Part shown: one piece after another, positions 5,827 through 8,835 of the stretch
Numbering within the stretch: the stretch's first letter is position 1
Layout: every line of letters begins with the position of its first letter
Origin: Candidatus Iainarchaeum sp.
GTDB lineage: Archaea > Iainarchaeota > Iainarchaeia > Iainarchaeales > GCA-2688035
Length of the DNA stretch: 8,835 nucleotides
Direction of reading: 5' to 3'
NCBI GenBank assembly: GCA_026396975.1
Contig: JAPLVT010000014.1
Coordinates: forward strand, 1-8,835
The notes under the pieces: generated by a model
Told to the model about the DNA's origin: nothing
Database searches by the model: none
The model's input: only the letters and a program-made list of their open reading frames with translations
Position numbers and translations under genes: made by a program

Positions 5827-5846
5827 ATTATTCTAAAATGAATAAT
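5827..5846. promoter_or_regulatory. Inverted repeat between metX and uppP, possible operator
   Basis: ATTATTC (5827-5833) and GAATAAT (5840-5846) form a perfect 7-bp inverted repeat with a 6-bp spacer. It lies upstream of the metX TATA box and about 75 bases before uppP, a place where a dimeric regulator could act on either gene. AT-rich sequence makes chance repeats common. Confidence 0.25.
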
Positions 5847-5889
5847 GGCTTTTTCCTTAAAATTGCACGTGCGGGGGGGGGAAAATCAG

Positions 5890-5898
5890 TTTAAAATC
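5890..5898 (+). promoter_or_regulatory. TATA box for uppP (leaderless)
   Basis: TTTAAAAT within 5890-5898 is centred 27-28 bases before the ATG at 5922, so transcription should begin at the start codon. No Shine-Dalgarno site is seen. A run of nine G (5873-5881) lies just upstream of the box. Confidence 0.6.
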
Positions 5899-5921
5899 CG
5901 TTTTGGGCTATTTGGATTCGA

Positions 5922-6668
5922 ATGGAATTGTTGCAGGCTGTTTTTCTAGGAATTTTGCAGGGCTTAACAGAATGGCTGCCAATCAGCAGCAGGTCGCAGG
6001 TGATAGCTGTCGGCCTTAACCTGTTCGGCATGGCGGCTGAGAACGCGAGCAGGAGCGCTGTTTTCCTGCATATCGGAACTGTCATCGCGGCTGCGGCCTA
6101 TTTCAGGAAAGAGCTGTGGCAGACAATCACGATGCGGGACAGGGAAACCTTGAGGTTCATCATTGCGGCGCTGGTTGGAACCGCGATTACCGCTGCCCCG
6201 CTTTACATTATTTTCAGGAAGGCTTACGGCGACCCATTTCTTGTAATGCTTCTTATTGGCGGCGGGCTGTTGTTCACAGGGCTGATACAATTCAGGCGGA
6301 AAGCCGCGAAAGCAAAGGAAAAGCCGGGCAACGGATTTTTTGTCGGGCTTGGGCAGGGATTTTCAGCAATCCCGGGAATTAGCAGGAGCGGCGTAACAAC
6401 ATCCGTGCTGCTTTTCAGCGGATTCACGCCGGAGCAGGCATTCAGGCTTTCCTTTATCCTTGGGGTTCCAAGCGTTTTCATTGCTGAAATAGCCTTCTCG
6501 CTTGCGGAAGGACCTGCGCTCGAGCCAAACATCTGGGCAGCTATTGCCACTGCGGCAATTGTGGGCTATGTGTCGGTGGGCGCGCTGCTGCGGATTGCGA
6601 AAAAAATCAGATTCGCGTGGTTCTGCGTTGCCTTCGGGCTGCTCTATTTGGCGCTGGCATTTATTTGA
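5922..6668 (+). CDS. uppP: Undecaprenyl-diphosphatase family protein (UppP/BacA)
   Basis: This is a 248-residue polytopic membrane protein of the BacA/UppP family, which removes a phosphate from polyprenyl diphosphate to recycle the lipid carrier used in surface glycan assembly. The first signature is GLTEWLPISS (14-23) and the second is PGISRSG (151-157, Arg155), followed by FTPEQAFRLSFILGVPSV. About seven hydrophobic stretches are visible. Compared with E. coli UppP, Glu21 and Arg174 have counterparts (Glu17, Arg155), but the Glu17 and His30 positions are Gln13 and Gln26 here. From memory, archaeal members often have Gln at the latter site, so the protein may still be active; this needs checking. 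In archaea the carrier would be a dolichyl or related polyprenyl phosphate. The ATG is supported by the leaderless promoter spacing. Confidence 0.9.
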   Translation: MELLQAVFLGILQGLTEWLPISSRSQVIAVGLNLFGMAAENASRSAVFLHIGTVIAAAAYFRKELWQTITMRDRETLRFIIAALVGTAITAAPLYIIFRKAYGDPFLVMLLIGGGLLFTGLIQFRRKAAKAKEKPGNGFFVGLGQGFSAIPGISRSGVTTSVLLFSGFTPEQAFRLSFILGVPSVFIAEIAFSLAEGPALEPNIWAAIATAAIVGYVSVGALLRIAKKIRFAWFCVAFGLLYLALAFI

Positions 6669-6713
6669 AAGGATTTTGCGGTTCTTGCCTTGTGGCCTTT
6701 GGACTAACGGATT

Positions 6714-6723
6714 TTATTTAAAA
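6714..6723 (+). promoter_or_regulatory. TATA box for the HIT gene
   Basis: TTATTTAAAA lies about 45 bases before the ATG at 6764. The predicted leader of about 18 bases contains GGGGATGGTG (6749-6758), a plausible Shine-Dalgarno region 5 bases before the ATG. Confidence 0.5.
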
Positions 6724-6763
6724 GGACTTCAGGGCAGAAAATCGTGCAGGGGATGGTGTTTCC

Positions 6764-7183
6764 ATGCACGGCGAATGCGTTTTTTGCAGGGTTGTGAAGG
6801 GCGAAATTCCGGCTGTTAAATTGTACGAGGACGCGATTGTTCTTTCTTTTTTGGACATAAAGCCTGCGGCAAAAGGGCACGCGATTGTGATACCGAAAAA
6901 CCATTACAAGACTCTGCTGGATGTTCCGCACGAGGAAATGAAAGCAGTGATGGCGGCCGTGCAAAAGGTTGCGGCGGCAATAATGGCTGAAATCCCCGGA
7001 GTGGAAGGATTCAATGTGCTGCAGAGCAACAGCGAGGCAGCCGGGCAGGTCATTCCGCACATTCACTTCCATATTATCCCGCGGAAAAAAGGCGACAAGC
7101 TGAATTTCAGCTGGGCGCCCGGGCAGAGCGAGAAAAGCGAGCTGGAGAAATACGCGGAACTGCTCAAAAAGAAAATAAGGTAG
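6764..7183 (+). CDS. HIT family nucleotide hydrolase/transferase
   Basis: This is a 139-residue histidine-triad protein of the HINT/Fhit-like group; members cleave AMP from aminoacyl-adenylates, AMP-lysine or dinucleoside polyphosphates. The active-site motif HIHFH (99-103) is complete, with His101 the expected nucleophile and PRKKGD after it. The N-terminal CVFC (5-8), with His47 in PKNHYKTL and His99, forms the zinc site seen in many members. The blocks FLDIKPAAKGHAIVIPK (29-45) and GFNVLQSNSEAAGQVIPH (82-99) are typical. The length is normal and only the C-terminal 20 residues (Lys/Glu-rich helix) are variable. It ends 6 bases from the convergent MetRS stop. Substrate cannot be told from sequence. 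Confidence 0.93.
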   Translation: MHGECVFCRVVKGEIPAVKLYEDAIVLSFLDIKPAAKGHAIVIPKNHYKTLLDVPHEEMKAVMAAVQKVAAAIMAEIPGVEGFNVLQSNSEAAGQVIPHIHFHIIPRKKGDKLNFSWAPGQSEKSELEKYAELLKKKIR

Positions 7184-7189
7184 GCGAGT

Positions 7190-8693
7190 TTATTCCACTT
7201 TCTTGAAAAGAATCCCGCCCTTCGTTGTTTTCGTTCCCGCCTTGAGCAGGTTGAATTCGCATTCTTTGAGCGAACCGGCTTTTACTCCGAGCTGCGCGTT
7301 TATTTTTTCCGCTGTTGCTGGAATGAACGGCTGCAGCAGTATCGCGATGATGCGAATGCTGTCCACGAGAGAATAAAGCACGTTGCCAAGCTCTTCAACG
7401 GCGCTTTTTTCGCGAGCCTTTTTTTCAAAAAGGCTCCAAGGCTCTTTGTCGTTTATGAACTGGTTGCAGGCGGCAACGAAAGAGAAAATCTCGGAAAGCG
7501 CGTGGTGAATCTCTAGTCCCTGCATGTGATTTTTTATTTTGCCCAGATCGAGTTTCTTTTCAAGAGCCGCATCAACTTTTCCTTCAGGGATTTTTCCGCC
7601 GCAGTATTTTTCAATCATCACAATTGTGCGGTTCACGAGGTTGCCAAGGCCGTTCGCGAGCTCGTTGTTCAGGCGCTCTTTAAGGGCTGCTTCGCTGAAG
7701 TTTCCGTCCTGCCCGAAAGGGATCTCGCGCAGGAGAAAGTAGCGCACGGGGTCAGCGCCGAACTTTTCGGTCAGTTCTATCGGGTCTATGACTGTGCCCT
7801 TGCTCTTGCTCATTTTCTCGCCGCTCTCAGTGTTGATGAAGCCGTGGACGAAAACAGTTTTCGGAAGCGGGATGCCGGCTGCAAGCAGAATTGAATACCA
7901 AATAGCTGAATGGTGCCAACTAATGTCAACCCCTATCAAATGAACGTCCGCTGGCCAGAATTTTTTGAATTCTTTTTCAGGGTAACCAATGCCGGAAATA
8001 TAGTTTAGCAGGGCATCCATCCACACATACAAGGTATGTTTCTCGTTTATTGGAACTGGAATTCCCCATTTTACGTTAACCCTGCTGACGCTGAGGTCAT
8101 TCAGCCCTTCTTTTACCCTGTTGATGATTTCTTTTCTCTTTCCGGCAGGCAAAACTGATTCCGGGTTCTTTTCCAAATAATCAAGCACTTTTTGCGTGTA
8201 CGCACCCATTTTGAAAAAATAGCTTTCCTCACTCAGCCACTCAGCTTTTTTTCCGTGCGTAGGACAGCAGCCGTCCTTGAGGTCCTTTTCTGTGTAAAAG
8301 GTCTCGCATTCAGGGCAGTACCAGCCGCTGTAGGTGCCGAGGTAAATCTCGCCCTTGTCGAAAATTTTCTTAAAAATCTGCTGGGAAACCTTTATGTGGT
8401 CGGCATCTGTTGTCCTGATAAACCTGTCAAAGGAAATATTCAGCTTTTCGCAGAGCCTCTTGAAGAAGACAACCATTTCGTCAACGTACTTTTGGGGTTG
8501 CTTTCCCGCTTCGGCCGCCTTGCGCTGTATCTTGCTCCCGTGCTCGTCAGTGCCCGTAAGGAAAAAAACGTCTTCTCCGAGCAGCCTGTGCCAGCGCGCA
8601 ATGCAGTCAGCGCAGACCTTTTCATAGGCGTGGCCGAAGATGGGGTTTGCTGGAAGGGTAATCAATTGCTGTTGTGATATAAAATTTTGCCAT
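7190..8693 (-). CDS. metG: Methionyl-tRNA synthetase, bacterial type, with a one-base frameshift in the HIGH motif
   Basis: This class I synthetase charges tRNA-Met. The true start is the ATG at 8693, reading MAKFYITTAIDYPSSKPH. The frame then breaks at 8636-8639 and resumes as GHAYEKVCADC; as written, the first frame ends after 23 codons. Dropping one T would restore PHLGH, the HIGH motif, and a protein of about 500 residues. In restored numbering the tetrahedral zinc knuckle is CPEC (126-129) with CPTH (143-146), and KMSKS is at 293-297. The single zinc knuckle and the lack of a C-terminal tRNA-binding domain resemble Thermus-type bacterial MetRS rather than the usual archaeal form. A GGGGGTGA Shine-Dalgarno site lies 8 bases before the ATG, overlapping the stop of the gene upstream. 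MetRS is essential, so a sequencing or assembly error is likelier than a dead gene. Confidence 0.92.
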
Positions 8694-8701
8694 AAACCTC
8701 T

Positions 8702-8708
8702 TCACCCC
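8702..8708 (-). promoter_or_regulatory. Shine-Dalgarno site of metG overlapping the previous stop codon
   Basis: GGGGTGA on the minus strand supplies both the TGA stop of the right-edge gene and the GGTGA site for MetRS, 8 bases before its ATG. It supports the ATG at 8693 as the true start and implies co-transcription of the two genes. Confidence 0.7.
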
Positions 8709-8835
8709 CTGTTATTCAGCCTTCGCAGCACATTTTCTGCCGCATTTTTCATGTCTCTAACTCTTTTTCCGTGCTTTAAGTATGGTTCAAGCTTTTTAAA
8801 TAACTTAAGCAGTGAATCTTTATAATTAATACTTA
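8702..8835 (-). CDS. C-terminal end of an unknown gene (runs off right edge)
   Basis: A minus-strand frame is open from the window edge to a TGA at 8704-8702, giving 43 visible residues. They form a Lys/Leu-rich, probably helical tail (DSLLKLFKKLEPYL, then RDMKNAAENVLRRLNNRG). The family cannot be recognised from this piece. Support for a real gene comes from its stop lying inside the MetRS ribosome-binding site, a common operon layout. A TATA-like TTTAAAAA (8793-8800) also lies within it and could serve MetRS as an internal promoter, so a short leader ORF starting at the ATG near 8751 is an alternative reading. Confidence 0.5.
   Translation of the reverse strand, partial: SINYKDSLLKLFKKLEPYLKHGKRVRDMKNAAENVLRRLNNRG

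Noticed and set aside
8663..8665. TTG at 8665 as the MetRS start
   Set aside because: The residues after it (ITLPANPIF) do not match MetRS, whereas the other frame upstream gives the correct N-terminus from an ATG with a Shine-Dalgarno site.
8192..8677. Plus-strand 161-codon frame opposite MetRS
   Set aside because: It is a shadow of the conserved synthetase frame, including the zinc-knuckle region.
1..8835. CRISPR array, insertion sequence, phage or defence genes
   Set aside because: I saw no regularly spaced direct repeats, transposase, integrase or nuclease motifs; all clear genes are housekeeping or of unknown function.

Overview
The window looks like a piece of an archaeal chromosome, probably from a small-genome (DPANN-like) lineage; the lineage is an inference. 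The archaeal evidence is as follows. AT-rich TATA boxes lie about 27 bases before several start codons, so these genes have little or no leader. A few starts instead have GGTGA-type Shine-Dalgarno sites. The class II tRNA-Ser has a G discriminator and no encoded CCA. The proteins include a single-domain KaiC/RadA-type ATPase, an archaeal ScpA, a DUF4013 membrane protein and a ThiI-like PP-loop protein with a CXXC pair. The MetRS is of the bacterial type, which suggests old gene transfer.

Layout: (1) At the left edge is the start of a minus-strand gene of unknown function with a possible helix-turn-helix (1-273). (2) After a gene-poor stretch come a small basic ORF and a KaiC-like ATPase, both on the minus strand with ATGA overlap (468-1354). 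(3) Four plus-strand genes follow, each with its own TATA box: a two-helix membrane peptide, ScpA, the ThiI-like PP-loop enzyme and a DUF4013 protein; the last ends in a clear hairpin/T-tract terminator. (4) tRNA-Ser(CGA) and metX (minus strand) converge on a 160-bp stretch made almost wholly of overlapping palindromes. (5) metX and uppP diverge from an AT-rich intergenic region that holds an inverted repeat and a G9 tract. (6) A HIT hydrolase gene and MetRS (minus) converge with a 6-bp gap. (7) At the right edge is the end of a minus-strand gene whose stop codon sits inside the MetRS ribosome-binding site.

The genes are a housekeeping mixture: chromosome structure, tRNA charging and thiolation, methionine biosynthesis, polyprenyl-phosphate recycling and nucleotide hydrolysis. 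They are not one pathway, although MetX, MetRS and the tRNA genes all touch methionine or translation. I do not see a mobile island, CRISPR array or defence system. The two strongest items for follow-up are a one-base frameshift inside the HIGH motif of MetRS, where both halves are readable on either side, and the palindrome array after the tRNA.
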